Shown one piece after another: positions 17,035-27,739 of a DNA stretch of 60,712 bases. Within the stretch, counting starts at the first letter, position 1. Every line of letters starts with the position of its first letter. A program made the position numbers and the translations under genes. Below the pieces are notes generated by a model, which made no database searches, was not told where the DNA came from, and saw only the letters and a list, made by a program, of their open reading frames with translations. Origin of the DNA: Methanococcoides seepicolus (lineage in GTDB: Archaea; Halobacteriota; Methanosarcinia; Methanosarcinales; Methanosarcinaceae); assembly GCF_023684405.1 (NCBI RefSeq), contig NZ_JAGSOI010000010.1, positions 1-60,712 on the forward strand, given 5' to 3'.

Positions 17035-19512
17035 TTATCCTTCAATGAGCTTTTTCAAATCTTTTGCAGAATGTGCGATATCTTTCTTTGAATATACTGC
17101 CGCTATCCTCTCAACAGCATCAAGGTTTCTTATAGTATCATCAAGATATCCGAGCAGATCTCCCGGATATGCAGTAATACCGTATTTATCCTCAAGCTGC
17201 CTGACTATCTGTATAGGATCATAACCATCCATCCTCATGTTGATGATCTTCTCGGAGAACAAATGCTCAGGACACCCGCAAAATGGGCTATCCTTGCATC
17301 CACACGTCAGGAAATCCGCAGCAAAGTCCAGTATCTGGTCCTGCATCTTGGTCTCAAGTTTCGAAAGGTTCTCACCCTCCATAACAATATCCATTGAAGC
17401 TCCCTGGAACACCCTTGAAGGCATATTTATCTTCAGGGCAGTTGATATCTGGGCTGCATACTTGAAATAAACAGCCTCAAAGAACTCGAGATTTGTGACT
17501 ATCTCTATGGCTCTATGATCGGAAAGGACCGCATCACGTATCAAGAACGCCTTTGATATCGAAAGAAAATGTCCTGCGGCAATACTTCCGAACTTCGTAA
17601 GTGCGATGGAATCATCCTTTATCGTAATAAACTTCTTCTTTTTCAATTTAGCAAGCAATGAACTAAAGGCAAAGTCCGCCAGCATGTTCCTGTGTATGGT
17701 CTCCAGGTCCCTTTTAGATGTGGTTACAGCAGCGGTTGCCAGGATCTCCTCTATCTGTTCTTCTTCACCATACTTCACATCCGTATGTTCCATCTCGCCA
17801 TTCAACAGCCTGATGGCAACTTCCTCTTCAGTACCGGTCTGCTCACTGGTATAATGCTTTTGAGGGGTGGCAAGCAAGACAACAATACCCCTGTCATGGA
17901 AGTCAGGCCTTCCCGCACGGCCAAGCATCTGAAGGAACTCCTGCATGTTCAGCCATTCTATACCCATGGCGAGGGATTCAAAGATGACCTGTGAGGCCGG
18001 GAAATCCACTCCTGCTGCAAGGGCTGCTGTAGTTACCACGACCGGTATGTCTCCCTTCTCGAACCGCCTTTCGATCTTCTTTCTCTCCTCCATTGAAAGA
18101 CCTGCATGGTATGGGGATGCGGGTATCGATATTGCCTGTGCGATACTGTGACAGTTCCGGCGTGAATTTGTGAATATGATCGTCTGTCCCCGGTGTCCCT
18201 TCGAAGAGACCTTGGCATACTCGTCCTTGGCAAGCTTTGTCATCAGTCTGATCTTGCTGCTCTCCGGGCAGAAAAGCAGATGTCTTTCAATGGGTACCGG
18301 CCTGTATTCATATTCCACAAGCTCGGTATTGAGTCTTTTTGCGAGCAACTTTGGTTTTGCCACAGTTGCTGAAAGGTAAATGAACTGTGCACCTGATGCA
18401 ACGTATTTGAGCCTCCCGATAACTCCATCCAGACGGTGACCACGCTCAGAGTCTTCTATCATATGCACTTCATCGATGACCACAGTACCGATCTGTCCCA
18501 GAAGATCGGCATCCCCTGTACGAAGTATAACGTCAAGACCTTCATATGTACCCACTATAATGTCGGCATCAAGTCCCCTTTTCATCTTTTTTGTCTTCGA
18601 TGTCCTTATCTTCGAACTTCCTACTCTTATCGAGGTATTGAGCCCTATCCCTGAATAACGTTTGTTGAACTGATCATATTTCTGGTTCGCCAGTGCCACA
18701 AGAGGGACAAGATAGAGCATCTTTCCGTGTCCATGCAAGATGTTCTCAATACCCGCGATTTCTCCAATAAGGGTCTTTCCGGTAGCAGTAACTGATGTAA
18801 CAAGCTGATTCCTTCTCTCCAGCAATCCCTTTTCGATGGATAGTGATTGTACCGGCAGGAATGTATCGGATTTTTGAAGCAGTATATCTTTAAGCTTTTT
18901 TGAGAGCGGGACATCCTTTATCTTTATCTTATTGGCATGTGTCTGTTGCTCTATCGTATCGAACCGTGTATATTCAAGGTCAAGTTCTTCCGGGCTCAGC
19001 ATGCCTATGGTACGGTCAAGGTCACGCGTGGTGAGCATGATCTGCAGGATGCGATCTGCAGCCTCATCACCAATATAACGATGTGCATTACGAAGTGCCA
19101 TCTCAAGCTCTTCCTTTGCACAATCCTCGCAAATTAGTTCGTGATGATATTTGATCGACTTCTTATTAATGAAATTGAACTGTTTCTTTAGCAGGCAGAA
19201 CCTGCACACATGCACATCTTCCGATTCCAGGTGGAAATCATCCAGAAGTTCCCGGACTGCAGCTTCGCTCCTCTTTTCACTCTCAATATCGATAAGAATG
19301 CGCTCTGAGATCCTGAGAAGCTCAATGAACTCCTCTGGTTGTCTTAACTCCTCTTTATCATCTTTGACCACGCGAAATTTATGCGGACGTGGGCCTGCAG
19401 GGGATGTGCGAAGGATGAGCTCTCCGGTCAGGAGTGGCACTCTTTTACGGTCCTTGATGGCCATTACTATGACCTTTGCTTTCTCAGCTTTTAGGAATGT
19501 CCACAAAGTCAT
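17035..19512 (-). CDS. Large archaeal SF2 DEAD/H helicase
   Basis: 825 residues. An N-terminal zinc-binding pair (CRFC near 151, CEDC near 183) precedes an SF2 helicase: TSVTATGKTLIGE (motif I), TYEGLDVILR, DEVH (motif II), YLSATV (III), TIIFTNSRRNC (IV), VVTTAALAAGVDFPA (V) and QMLGRAGRPD (VI). The C-terminal third has a winged-helix-like section and a CGCKDSPFCGC cysteine cluster, as in Ski2/Hel308-related archaeal proteins. It probably acts on DNA or RNA in repair or processing. ATG start at 19512. It is monocistronic; the plus-strand RecA-like gene is divergent. Confidence 0.85.
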   Translation of the reverse strand: MTLWTFLKAEKAKVIVMAIKDRKRVPLLTGELILRTSPAGPRPHKFRVVKDDKEELRQPEEFIELLRISERILIDIESEKRSEAAVRELLDDFHLESEDVHVCRFCLLKKQFNFINKKSIKYHHELICEDCAKEELEMALRNAHRYIGDEAADRILQIMLTTRDLDRTIGMLSPEELDLEYTRFDTIEQQTHANKIKIKDVPLSKKLKDILLQKSDTFLPVQSLSIEKGLLERRNQLVTSVTATGKTLIGEIAGIENILHGHGKMLYLVPLVALANQKYDQFNKRYSGIGLNTSIRVGSSKIRTSKTKKMKRGLDADIIVGTYEGLDVILRTGDADLLGQIGTVVIDEVHMIEDSERGHRLDGVIGRLKYVASGAQFIYLSATVAKPKLLAKRLNTELVEYEYRPVPIERHLLFCPESSKIRLMTKLAKDEYAKVSSKGHRGQTIIFTNSRRNCHSIAQAISIPASPYHAGLSMEERKKIERRFEKGDIPVVVTTAALAAGVDFPASQVIFESLAMGIEWLNMQEFLQMLGRAGRPDFHDRGIVVLLATPQKHYTSEQTGTEEEVAIRLLNGEMEHTDVKYGEEEQIEEILATAAVTTSKRDLETIHRNMLADFAFSSLLAKLKKKKFITIKDDSIALTKFGSIAAGHFLSISKAFLIRDAVLSDHRAIEIVTNLEFFEAVYFKYAAQISTALKINMPSRVFQGASMDIVMEGENLSKLETKMQDQILDFAADFLTCGCKDSPFCGCPEHLFSEKIINMRMDGYDPIQIVRQLEDKYGITAYPGDLLGYLDDTIRNLDAVERIAAVYSKKDIAHSAKDLKKLIEG

Positions 19513-19610
19513 TTTCTGATTTCAAAGAGGTGCACTCACATATAAATCATGTTTGTCCAAACCTTTTTTAGATTTGATGTATGCACACGTAGGTATTCGT
19601 GTTCACACTC

Positions 19611-19618
19611 TTTATATG
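19611..19618 (+). promoter_or_regulatory. TATA box of the RecA-like gene
   Basis: CTTTATATG at about 19610-19618 lies roughly 70 nt before the ATG at 19685, leaving a leader of about 45 nt with the ribosome site GGGGGG at about 19673-19678. GTGTATACAC-like symmetric sequence overlaps the start region. Confidence 0.5.
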
Positions 19619-19684
19619 CGTGTATACACTTACTCAATAATTGTATTGGATTGTACTGAGTAATGACGTTATGGGGGGTAGAAC

Positions 19685-20587
19685 ATGTCAGGTAGTCTTT
19701 CTATGGGTGTAGAAGTAATACTTACTCCGAAGTCGTCGGAGATGCAAAATATGGCAGTACAAGAATGCTCTACTTCAGAAGAGATTCCCAACCGCCGGAA
19801 ACTTGACTTCTGTGCCGTCCCAAAGTCGAAAGTTCTTACTCGTGATCAAGTGCCTGAACCTCAGACTCCGGTCTATAAGGGTCCTATCATTTCACCTACT
19901 GGTATCTACGTTCTGGACCGAAGCCTTGGCGGTGGTTTGCCACTTAGTTCCATGATATATTTTTCGGCAGATCCCAGATCAATGGCAGAGGTCTTCCTTT
20001 ACGAATTTACTCAATCACGCAAGACATACTATTTTACCACAGGGCGCAGACCTAAATATATCATGAGGGATATAATAAATCAGAATCTTGATCCATCTCA
20101 CATCGTATTTGTCGATATCTACAGTGAATATTATTTTACTCCACTGGGTGATATGATCGATAATGTGGGCAATGAGTATGTCGACTCCAAGATCCTCGAG
20201 TTCACGGAATATAATCTGCACAACATCCAGAACGATGCTGTCGATGAAGATATCAACATTATCTTTGACAATTTCTCATTCTTCATGAATCTCAATGTGA
20301 ATCCCGGTCTGTTGAAGAGGTTTACCAACATAATCTACGAAACCTCTAAAGAGACCAATAGCATGGTCTATCTTTATTCATTGAAAGGATGCTACGATGA
20401 GCATATTGAAAATGAGGTGCTTAACGCTTCTGATGTCATCTTCGATGTAAGCGTTGACCACAGCTGTGATCATGTAATAAGCAAGCTCGCAATTCCCAAG
20501 ATACGCGGAATGGTGCCTAATTCGGACGTTCTCAAGTTCAAAGTTTCAGAAGGTGTGCAGATCGATACTTCAAAGGATATTGCATGA
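19685..20587 (+). CDS. RecA/KaiC-superfamily-like protein with degenerate P loop
   Basis: 300 residues. PTGIYVLDRSLGGGLPLSSMIYFSADPRSMAEVFLYEF (from about residue 78) follows the KaiC/RadA layout in which GLD..LGGG..P is followed by the Walker A motif, but here the motif is SADPRSMAE and lacks the GKT lysine. INIIFDNFSFFM near residue 195 corresponds to Walker B. The first 75 residues are low-complexity. Such non-ATPase RecA-like proteins occur in haloarchaea and methanogens as regulators; function here is unknown. A good ribosome site (GGGGGG) precedes the ATG. Confidence 0.7.
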   Translation: MSGSLSMGVEVILTPKSSEMQNMAVQECSTSEEIPNRRKLDFCAVPKSKVLTRDQVPEPQTPVYKGPIISPTGIYVLDRSLGGGLPLSSMIYFSADPRSMAEVFLYEFTQSRKTYYFTTGRRPKYIMRDIINQNLDPSHIVFVDIYSEYYFTPLGDMIDNVGNEYVDSKILEFTEYNLHNIQNDAVDEDINIIFDNFSFFMNLNVNPGLLKRFTNIIYETSKETNSMVYLYSLKGCYDEHIENEVLNASDVIFDVSVDHSCDHVISKLAIPKIRGMVPNSDVLKFKVSEGVQIDTSKDIA

Positions 20588-20829
20588 TGAACGACAGCAT
20601 GGGGCAATATTTCACTTTGTTTTCCCTTTTTCCTTAAAGAGTTCAACTGCTTTCATGGAATGTTAGCTGCTTTTTCACCGAACTTCATTGTTATTTGAAA
20701 ATACATTTTCCCAATGATCTGCTATTTTTTCGGATTTTCTTTATGCTGATATTATTTAGTTACTTTTTATCTGGCAAGAAGGCCATGTTTATACGTTAAC
20801 AGATCCAAAAAGGTAATACGGGGAGTTCA

Positions 20830-21426
20830 ATGAGAACAATTCTTTTATGTGGTTTGCAGGGAAGTGGGAAAACTACCTTAATAGGCAAGATCTGAACATA
20901 TCTTGGTGAAATAAGCAAGAAACTGGCAATAATAATTATAGGTGAAGGCGATACAAAGCTTGATGATAGTTCCCTCCCCTTTGAGGGAATCTCTATACAA
21001 GAATTATTTGTTGAATGTGTGCCTTGCAGTTTGCGGTTTGCTGTCGAAAAGACACTAAAGGTGATGGCTGATAAGTCTGTCCCTGAATTTGTGTTCATAG
21101 AGCTTGAAGGTCCTGCCTTTCCAGCTCAGATAAAAGAAAGCCTTGAATACATGCCTTTTGAGGATCTGTCCTTCCTGCTTGTATACCTTTTAGATGCAGG
21201 CACTTTTAGCAGTGAAATTGCCAAATTGCCAAATTTCATCATTAAACAGATCAGGGAATCGGATATTATCGGTATAAACAAGATCGATTCTACAGATATG
21301 GCTAAGGTATCTTCAATAAGATATATGCTTGAAGCTATCAATCCGGATGTTAGCATATTTGAATTTTCAGCTAGGGATCACGATGAAGGGTTTGGAAAGT
21401 TCATCGAAACGCTAGTAGGCAATTAA
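20830..21426 (+). pseudogene. CobW/HypB-like GTPase with in-frame TGA
   Basis: Read from ATG 20830, the protein starts MRTILLCGLQGSGKTTLIGKI (P loop) and hits TGA at 20893-20895. The same frame then runs open to TAA at 21426 with CVPCSL (metal-binding C-x2-C), FIELEGPAFPAQI (switch region) and IIGINKID (G4, NKxD). Total about 198 residues fits a SIMIBI metallochaperone GTPase of the HypB/CobW type. CGA to TGA is the simplest origin of the stop. An internal ATG at 21019 gives a P-loop-less remnant that cannot bind nucleotide. Metal target unknown. Confidence 0.7.
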
Positions 21427-21543
21427 TTGATGACCTTGTTGATCTTTTGGATCGGGGAACTGGGTAGCAAGCATCAGGGTATGTTCAGCTATCGTAGGTT
21501 ATATTTTTTGCATAATTCCCCTGAGATTACCTCTGTACTTGCC

Positions 21544-22308
21544 TTAAAGGCGTGCACCGTGGGTCGCATCTTTGCAGCCACAATCCCTTTCCATGGGAAG
21601 GTTGTCAATGGCATCGAACAGTATTTCCAGCAGAATATCCTGTTTTGTGCAAAGTTCTTCCACAACTTCATCTGCAGTTATCTTGTTATCGTTTATTCCA
21701 CAAGCTTGGTTAGTGATGGTACAAATAGACGCATAACAAAGTTCCAATTCCCTTGCCAACACAACTTCCGGTAATCCTGTCATCCCCACGATGTCGCCGA
21801 AAGTGCTCATCATCGCTATTTCTGCACGGGTCTCGAAACGTGGTCCTTCGGTGCATACATAGGTGCCTCTGGTGTAGCTGAGACCTTTTTTATCAAGGGA
21901 ATCCATCAGGCATTTGCTTATGATGTGGCAATATGGCTCCGTCATGTCCACATGAACGGTTTCCTTGTCATAGAATGTGGATATGCGGCTTTTGGTAAGG
22001 TCGATAAAATCATCAGTTATTACAAAGCTTCCTATTGGATGGCCTTTCATGGTGCCTACTGAATTAGTTGCTATTATCCTTTTCACACCAAGTTCGCGGA
22101 TGGCCCATATGATGGCGCGGTAATTGATCATGTGTGGAGGTACATGTTCGGCTGCACCGGAATGTCTGGGTATCATTGCGATACTCTTCCCATTGTTATG
22201 GGTGATGTACACTCCTATATCTCCATAGGGTGTGGCTATGATCTTTGTATCTCCATCTGTAAAAGAAGAGGACCCGACGCCACCAAGTATTGCTACATCT
22301 ATGCTCAT
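21544..22308 (-). CDS. mtnP: Methylthioadenosine/purine nucleoside phosphorylase (MtnP family)
   Basis: 254 residues. Phosphorolysis of S-methyl-5'-thioadenosine or a related purine nucleoside, part of methionine/purine salvage. AILGGVGSSSF binds phosphate; MIPRHSGAAEHVPPHMINYRA and TNSVGTMKGHPIGSFVITDDFIDLT are phosphate/sugar contacts; TEGPRFETRAEI and VGMTGLPEVVLARELELCYASI are the purine and ribose pocket. PRHSG and the TGLPE section are more like the MTAP-II/6-oxopurine branch, so substrate is uncertain. It lies 18 nt after the DUF373 gene and is probably cotranscribed with it. Confidence 0.85.
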   Translation of the reverse strand: MSIDVAILGGVGSSSFTDGDTKIIATPYGDIGVYITHNNGKSIAMIPRHSGAAEHVPPHMINYRAIIWAIRELGVKRIIATNSVGTMKGHPIGSFVITDDFIDLTKSRISTFYDKETVHVDMTEPYCHIISKCLMDSLDKKGLSYTRGTYVCTEGPRFETRAEIAMMSTFGDIVGMTGLPEVVLARELELCYASICTITNQACGINDNKITADEVVEELCTKQDILLEILFDAIDNLPMERDCGCKDATHGARL

Positions 22309-22326
22309 GGTTGGTAGTTTGTCGTT

Positions 22327-23463
22327 TTAGTTCTTATTTTTATCCTTTTTACCTTTTTTGACCTTACGTTGTGTGTCCGAAAAGGATTCTTTTAGGGAGG
22401 TCTTAATACCTGCAAGGGCAATTATTATCGCTCCCACTACTGAATATATGAAATATTGGAGGCTAAGGTCGGGTACATCCGATGCACCGGGTAATGCACT
22501 GACTGATAGTATGTAGGTACTCGCACCCCAGAAAAGCAATCCCATTGCCGTAATGAATAGTGATGGTGATACATCCTTTATTGAAAAATGATCATTTATT
22601 TTCAGGTCGACCATTTTTCCTATGTTGGCAAAAAGTATGGCTATCACATACCACCAGACCGTAACATTGATGAATACGGTAAATAACGTGATAAGTCCAT
22701 AATACCAGCCACCACCTGCGGTAAAGTACTTCCACAACGTGACTGCTCCTATCATTGTGGCTATTACTGCAAGGATTATGGCAATTGTATTTGTCACAAA
22801 TGTCATTTGCCCTTCGTAGTAGGACCCCTTCATCCTTTCTCTTAAAAGAGCGAAAGGCTGGTCAAGATTGAATCCGCGGTAAAGCATGTAAGCGCCTATG
22901 GCTGCTGAAATACCGATTATGGCACCTTCGGGATAGTTTGCCAGAAGGAATATTGCATATATCAATGCTGTAAGTCCAATTGGTACGAAGAACGTTTGTG
23001 ATATCTTCGGGTCATTGAATGCGTTCTTGAGGATGTAGTATGTACTTTCAAGATTTGCACTCTGCTGGACTACTATTCGTTTTACGGAGTCTATCTTGAC
23101 GCGTGATTGGACGATAGGTATAAGAGTTTCATCCTCTGCACCATCGGAAATAAAGATCGCGTTAGTGATATCATTCTCTTCCAGGAACGCATCAAGCTGG
23201 ACAACTATCTTCTGATCTGATATTACCCCTACGTTCTTGTCCCCTGCAAAGGTCACAATTTCCGCATCAATACCCTTTGAATGTAGCTCATTGAGGACAT
23301 TGATACCTCCGAATATCGTATTTGAATCGGAGTCTTCAGGATCGACAGTAGCAAGTTCCACTGCAGCCTTGATATTATCTTCACGCCCTTTGATGGGGCT
23401 GGAGACATTTGCCTTTTCTCCCAGGTCATTATCCCTGTCGATACAGATCACTAAAGTTCGCAT
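22327..23463 (-). CDS. DUF373 membrane protein
   Basis: 378 residues. A soluble N-terminal domain (MRTLVICIDRDNDLGEKANVSSPIKGRE, then FVTFAGD-like and ISDGAEDETLIPIVQS) of Rossmann type is followed by six hydrophobic segments from about residue 155 to 355 and a basic tail KVKKGKKDKNKN. The family is restricted to archaea and has no assigned function. First gene of the DUF373-mtnP pair. Confidence 0.85.
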   Translation of the reverse strand: MRTLVICIDRDNDLGEKANVSSPIKGREDNIKAAVELATVDPEDSDSNTIFGGINVLNELHSKGIDAEIVTFAGDKNVGVISDQKIVVQLDAFLEENDITNAIFISDGAEDETLIPIVQSRVKIDSVKRIVVQQSANLESTYYILKNAFNDPKISQTFFVPIGLTALIYAIFLLANYPEGAIIGISAAIGAYMLYRGFNLDQPFALLRERMKGSYYEGQMTFVTNTIAIILAVIATMIGAVTLWKYFTAGGGWYYGLITLFTVFINVTVWWYVIAILFANIGKMVDLKINDHFSIKDVSPSLFITAMGLLFWGASTYILSVSALPGASDVPDLSLQYFIYSVVGAIIIALAGIKTSLKESFSDTQRKVKKGKKDKNKN

Positions 23464-23537
23464 AAAACCTCTTTAGAATTTAACAATATTCGTTATTTTA
23501 TTTATAATGTAATGAAGGACTATATTTTCGATTGAAT

Positions 23538-23579
23538 ATTACAATTGAAACAATATAAAATATACTGTATTATTGTAAT
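23538..23579. promoter_or_regulatory. Inverted repeat upstream of DUF373
   Basis: ATTACAAT (23538-23545) and ATTGTAAT (23572-23579) form an 8-bp inverted repeat around an AT-rich core with TATAAAATATA, 75-115 nt upstream of the DUF373 ATG on the minus strand. It may be a regulator site or promoter. Confidence 0.35.
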
Positions 23580-23704
23580 TGAGATCAATATTTATGGGTG
23601 GTGTATGGAAATAATTTCATCTCGACTCTGTCTGAAATAGTTTTTCCTCCCATGGCGTAGGTCCGAACCAACTTTTCGTATATTCTCTCAAAATACTAAT
23701 TGAT

Positions 23705-23745
23705 GAACAAAAAAAGAACAAAAAAAGAACAAAGAAAGAAAAAAA
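23705..23745 (-). terminator. T-tract terminator after mptE, built from an 11-bp repeat
   Basis: Plus-strand GAACAAAAAAA occurs twice in tandem and a third partial copy follows (about 23705-23740). Read on the minus strand, downstream of the mptE stop at 23773, this is a series of T7 runs, the usual archaeal factor-independent termination signal. The remainder of 23464-23772 holds only AT-rich promoter sequence. Confidence 0.55.
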
Positions 23746-23772
23746 GAGGGAATGGGAGGAAGAATTAAAAGT

Positions 23773-24402
23773 TCAGAGGACGCCGAGCAACTTCTTCGCC
23801 CAGCCAAGCTTCTTATGCTTCATCTCAGTTACGTTCTCATCGTCAAAATCGAAACCTGCAAGGGTTATGCTGGCCGCATTGAACTCGCCTGCGAGGAAAA
23901 CGCATCTGTCACCATCGGTGAAGCCACCGAAGTTGTATATGTTGCCAAAGGGTGCTGCCTGTGTGGTGCCGATGATGTTGTTGAACCTTGGGGCATACTT
24001 CAATATCTGTTCAATATTATCGCCGTGGGCGTGTATGACTGCAATTGCCCCTTCCTGATTTGCCTGTATCTCTTTTTCCACATCACCGTCAAGGTCTGTC
24101 ACTATAACGGCCGGGATAATGCCTCTGTCAACAAGGGTTGCAGTGGCACCATCGGCTGCGATGACAACGTGGTCTTCGATCTTGACCTGGTCGAGCTCCT
24201 GTGCCAGTGTGGGTGCATTCCCACAGACAAGCACATCCTTTCCGGAAATGAGCTCTTCAAGTACATTGGTACTTGCGGTGTTAGGTCCTATCAGAAGATG
24301 GGAAAGGATGGTTGCAGCATTCTCATCTTCTTCCCTCAAGAACCCGAAGTCCTCGAGGATCGCTTCATAGACTGGCTCCCACTTTTTAAAATCCATTTTC
24401 AC
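23773..24402 (-). CDS. mptE: 6-hydroxymethyl-7,8-dihydropterin pyrophosphokinase, MptE type
   Basis: 209 residues, DUF115 family. Makes 6-hydroxymethyl-7,8-dihydropterin diphosphate in tetrahydromethanopterin (tetrahydrosarcinapterin) synthesis, the C1 carrier of methanogenesis. VLVCGNAPTL, VIAADGATATLVDRGIIPAVIVTDLDGD and AVIHAHGDNIEQI are the conserved nucleotide/Mg2+ segments; GTTQA and FGGFTDGDRCVFLA follow. It starts 10 nt after the ileS stop, in the same direction, so it is the second gene of an ileS-mptE operon that ends in a T-tract. Confidence 0.9.
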   Translation of the reverse strand: MKMDFKKWEPVYEAILEDFGFLREEDENAATILSHLLIGPNTASTNVLEELISGKDVLVCGNAPTLAQELDQVKIEDHVVIAADGATATLVDRGIIPAVIVTDLDGDVEKEIQANQEGAIAVIHAHGDNIEQILKYAPRFNNIIGTTQAAPFGNIYNFGGFTDGDRCVFLAGEFNAASITLAGFDFDDENVTEMKHKKLGWAKKLLGVL

Positions 24403-24411
24403 ACCTTTGTT

Positions 24412-27400
24412 TTATTCTTCCTTTGAGATCGCAATGGTCATCGGGATGCCTTCAACATTCCATTCCTTCGCGAGCTCTCCTGTGGTCTCGACATCCAGGC
24501 CGATCACAAGCACGTTTGCACGTACCTCTTTCGCGATGTAGTTCTCAAAGTCGAGAACAAGGTCGAGTACTCTTTCATCGCTGATCTGTATGTGACCTCT
24601 GATACTGTCATCGACATCAAGGTCAAGCTCCTTACGCATGTCCTGTATTCTGCGAATGACCTCTCTTGAATATCCTTCTGACTCTATCTCATGGGTAAGC
24701 TTTGCATCAACGAACACTACTCCGCCATTGAATTCAGCACTTCCCACATTTTCCGGAACTGTTTCGCTGAAGTTGACCATTTTCTCGGTGATGGTCACAT
24801 TTGTACCGTCTGCAAGAGATATCTCCATCTCTCCGCCGACAAGTCCTTTCTTCAGGTCATAAGCATCCATTGCGCCGATAGCGGCACTGATCTTACCTGC
24901 ATCTCCTTTGAAGACCGGTCCGATAGCTCCGGGGTTAGGTGCGGATTTCACTCCAAGCTCGTTCCAGCTTTCTCCTACCTTGGTAGTCTCGATATCCTTG
25001 GCATTTGTCTGGTCCATAAGAACATAGCGCAGTCCTTCGACAGCTGCGATCGTGTTCTCATCGGTCGGGCTGACAACTATGCGTGATACCGGCCATCTGA
25101 GTTTACGTCCTACTTTCTGGCGAGCGTTGGAAGAAGCCTCGACGATAGAGCGTGCGACCTTCATCTGTGCTTCAAGGCTGGCGTCAACAAGTGCTTCATT
25201 GACAACTGGCCAATCGCAGAGATGGATGGTCACAGGTGCATTCTCGTCAACGTTCCTGACAAGGTTCTGGTACATTTCTTCCGCAAGGTGTGGCATGAAT
25301 GGTGCGATCAACTTTGCAGTGGTCACGAACACATCGTAGAGCACCCTGTAGACTGCCAGTTTGTCGGGGTTGTCTGCTTCGACCCATGTCCTTGGTCTGA
25401 TGAGCTGGATATACCATCTCGAAAGGTCCTCGAGCACGAATTCATTGATGGAACGCATTGCCTTGTGCAGCAATCTCGCATCCATTGCCGTATTGACCTC
25501 AGCGATCACTGTCTGCATGCGTGAAAGGATCCATTTGTCCTCGCTTCTCAAATAAGCTTCAACGGATTCGTATGAAACCTTCTGAGGGTCGAAATCATCA
25601 AGTGCCATGTATGGGAGCGGGAATCTGTATACATTCCACAAGATGTTGTTCGTCCTGTGCACTGTTGCCAGCTCGTCCCAGTTGAACTTCAGGTCTTCCC
25701 AGGGTGCACTGGCTGATAGTACATATGATCTGAGGGTGTCGGCACCGAACTTATCGATGACCTCGGCAGGCTGTATGACATTGCCTATGCTCTTTGACAT
25801 CTTCTTTCCGCTGCCGTCAAGAGTGAAACCGTGCATTAGCACATTCTTGTATGGTGCTTTTCCGAATGCCACCATACTGGCTCCAAGCTGTGAATAGAAC
25901 CATCCACGTGTCTGGTCATGTCCTTCTGTGATAAAGTCAGCAGGCCACCATTCATCGAATTTTTCCTTTGAATGTGGGAACCTCAATGTTGCCCAGGATG
26001 CCACTGCAGAATCGAACCATACATCGAAGACATCTTCGACACGTTTCATGGTTCCGCCACACTCACATGGTATTGTCACTTTGTCAACATAAGGTCTGTG
26101 CAGCTCGATATCCGGGTCTGCTCCGGAGCGTTCGATAAGTTCTTCCCGGGTTCCGATAACTGTAAGGCTGTTACAACTTGAACATTTCCAGACAGGGATC
26201 GGGATACCCCAATAACGCTGTCTTGAGATACACCAGTCGCGTGCACCCTCTATCCAGTCCTTGAACCTTGCAGAACCTGCCCATTCGGGTGTCCAGTTGA
26301 CCTTCTTGATCTCTTCGAGCATATCTTCCTTTAGCTCGCCTATCTTCAGGAACCACTGTTCGGTTGCAAGGTAGATGATAGCTGTTTTACATCTCCAGCA
26401 ATGACCATACCTGTGGCTAATCATTCTCTCGGCCATGAGAAGTCCTCTCTCCAGCAGGTCATCCATAACAACGCGATTTGCGTCACGGATGTTCATTCCG
26501 CAATATTTTCCTGCTTCACTGGTGTAGCTACCATTAGGGCCTACGGGACAGAAGATCGGGAGTTCGTTCTTTACGCCAACTTCAAAATCGTCAACACCGT
26601 GTCCAGGCGCAATGTGGACACAACCTGTGCTATCTGCTGTAACGTAATCTGCATTGCATATCCTGTGTTCTATCTCTGCCTGTAAAGGCACAAGGTCTGC
26701 AAGTGGATGCTCGTAAACTGTGCCCTCTAGGTCCTTGCCTGACATCGTACTGAGTACCTCATAATTTGCATATCTGCCTATTCTGAGCACGTTCTCAACA
26801 AGCTCTGATGCTATTATCAATGTCTCAGTTGAGTCATCGTCTTTGACAGCCTTCACTTTTGAATACTCGAATTCCGGATGGACTGCCACAGCAATGTTGG
26901 AGGGGATGGTCCAGGGGGTCGTTGTCCAGATGACGACAAAAGTGTTCTCTTCGTCCTTTAGTTTGAACTTGATATAAGTTGAAGGGTCTTCGCGGTCCTC
27001 ATACTCGACCTCCGCGTCAGCAATTGCGGTTTCGCATCTTGGGCACCAGTTGACAACTCTCTTTCCAGTGTCAAGCAGGTTCTTTTCCTGTGCTTGTTTA
27101 AGTGTCCACCATGCAGCTTCGATGTACTCATCCTTGAGCGTCATGTAAGGGTCTTCCCAGTCAAGCCAGACACCAAGGGTTTGGAACTGTTCGGTCATAT
27201 CGTCCTTCTGGCGAAGTGCGAACTCCTTACATTTCTCAATGAAATTGCCGACGCCATATGTCTCGATGTCCTTCTTTGATTCAAAACCAAGGGCACCTTC
27301 TACCTTTACCTCGATGGGTAATCCGTGCATGTCCCAGCCTGCCCTGTCAAGGATGTCATGGTCGTTCATTGACATGTAACGCAGGATACTGTCCTTGATT

Positions 27401-27588
27401 ATCTTGTTCCAGGCAGTACCAAGGTGGATGTGACCTGTGGTGTATGGTGGTCCGTCCACGAAATAAAATTTCTTAGCGCCTTTCCTGTGTTCACGTACTG
27501 ATCTGTAGGCGTTGTTCGCCTCCCAAAATCCATGAACCTTTGTTTCGATCTCTTTGGCATTGTACTGGTCAGTAACTTCTTTGATCAT
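24412..27588 (-). CDS. ileS: Isoleucyl-tRNA synthetase
   Basis: Class I aminoacyl-tRNA synthetase, 1058 residues from ATG 27588, which has GGAGGG upstream; an ATG at 27639 would add 17 residues and put the ribosome site inside the gene. The HIGH motif is [15 protein letters not shown] is [10 protein letters not shown]. Between them lie the editing domain ([22 protein letters not shown]) and the zinc-binding [11 protein letters not shown] and CSSC segments. The archaeal/eukaryotic-type C-terminal anticodon region follows. First gene of the ileS-mptE operon. Confidence 0.97.
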   Translation of the reverse strand: MIKEVTDQYNAKEIETKVHGFWEANNAYRSVREHRKGAKKFYFVDGPPYTTGHIHLGTAWNKIIKDSILRYMSMNDHDILDRAGWDMHGLPIEVKVEGALGFESKKDIETYGVGNFIEKCKEFALRQKDDMTEQFQTLGVWLDWEDPYMTLKDEYIEAAWWTLKQAQEKNLLDTGKRVVNWCPRCETAIADAEVEYEDREDPSTYIKFKLKDEENTFVVIWTTTPWTIPSNIAVAVHPEFEYSKVKAVKDDDSTETLIIASELVENVLRIGRYANYEVLSTMSGKDLEGTVYEHPLADLVPLQAEIEHRICNADYVTADSTGCVHIAPGHGVDDFEVGVKNELPIFCPVGPNGSYTSEAGKYCGMNIRDANRVVMDDLLERGLLMAERMISHRYGHCWRCKTAIIYLATEQWFLKIGELKEDMLEEIKKVNWTPEWAGSARFKDWIEGARDWCISRQRYWGIPIPVWKCSSCNSLTVIGTREELIERSGADPDIELHRPYVDKVTIPCECGGTMKRVEDVFDVWFDSAVASWATLRFPHSKEKFDEWWPADFITEGHDQTRGWFYSQLGASMVAFGKAPYKNVLMHGFTLDGSGKKMSKSIGNVIQPAEVIDKFGADTLRSYVLSASAPWEDLKFNWDELATVHRTNNILWNVYRFPLPYMALDDFDPQKVSYESVEAYLRSEDKWILSRMQTVIAEVNTAMDARLLHKAMRSINEFVLEDLSRWYIQLIRPRTWVEADNPDKLAVYRVLYDVFVTTAKLIAPFMPHLAEEMYQNLVRNVDENAPVTIHLCDWPVVNEALVDASLEAQMKVARSIVEASSNARQKVGRKLRWPVSRIVVSPTDENTIAAVEGLRYVLMDQTNAKDIETTKVGESWNELGVKSAPNPGAIGPVFKGDAGKISAAIGAMDAYDLKKGLVGGEMEISLADGTNVTITEKMVNFSETVPENVGSAEFNGGVVFVDAKLTHEIESEGYSREVIRRIQDMRKELDLDVDDSIRGHIQISDERVLDLVLDFENYIAKEVRANVLVIGLDVETTGELAKEWNVEGIPMTIAISKEE

Positions 27589-27739
27589 GATGGTGCCCTC
27601 CTGGATATGTCCAGTTCCTTGGCTATGTATAGGTATCATCCTAATGCGGTAACAGATTTAAATATTATTGTTAAATAGGCGTATGTTATAAAAAATGTAA
27701 TATGCATGGAAACAGGGGTAAAGATGTCCCCTTAAATGC

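Noticed and set aside
23701-23760. Tandem GAACAAAAAAA as a CRISPR or VNTR array
   Set aside because: Units are short, only two to three, no spacers; best read as a minus-strand T-tract terminator.
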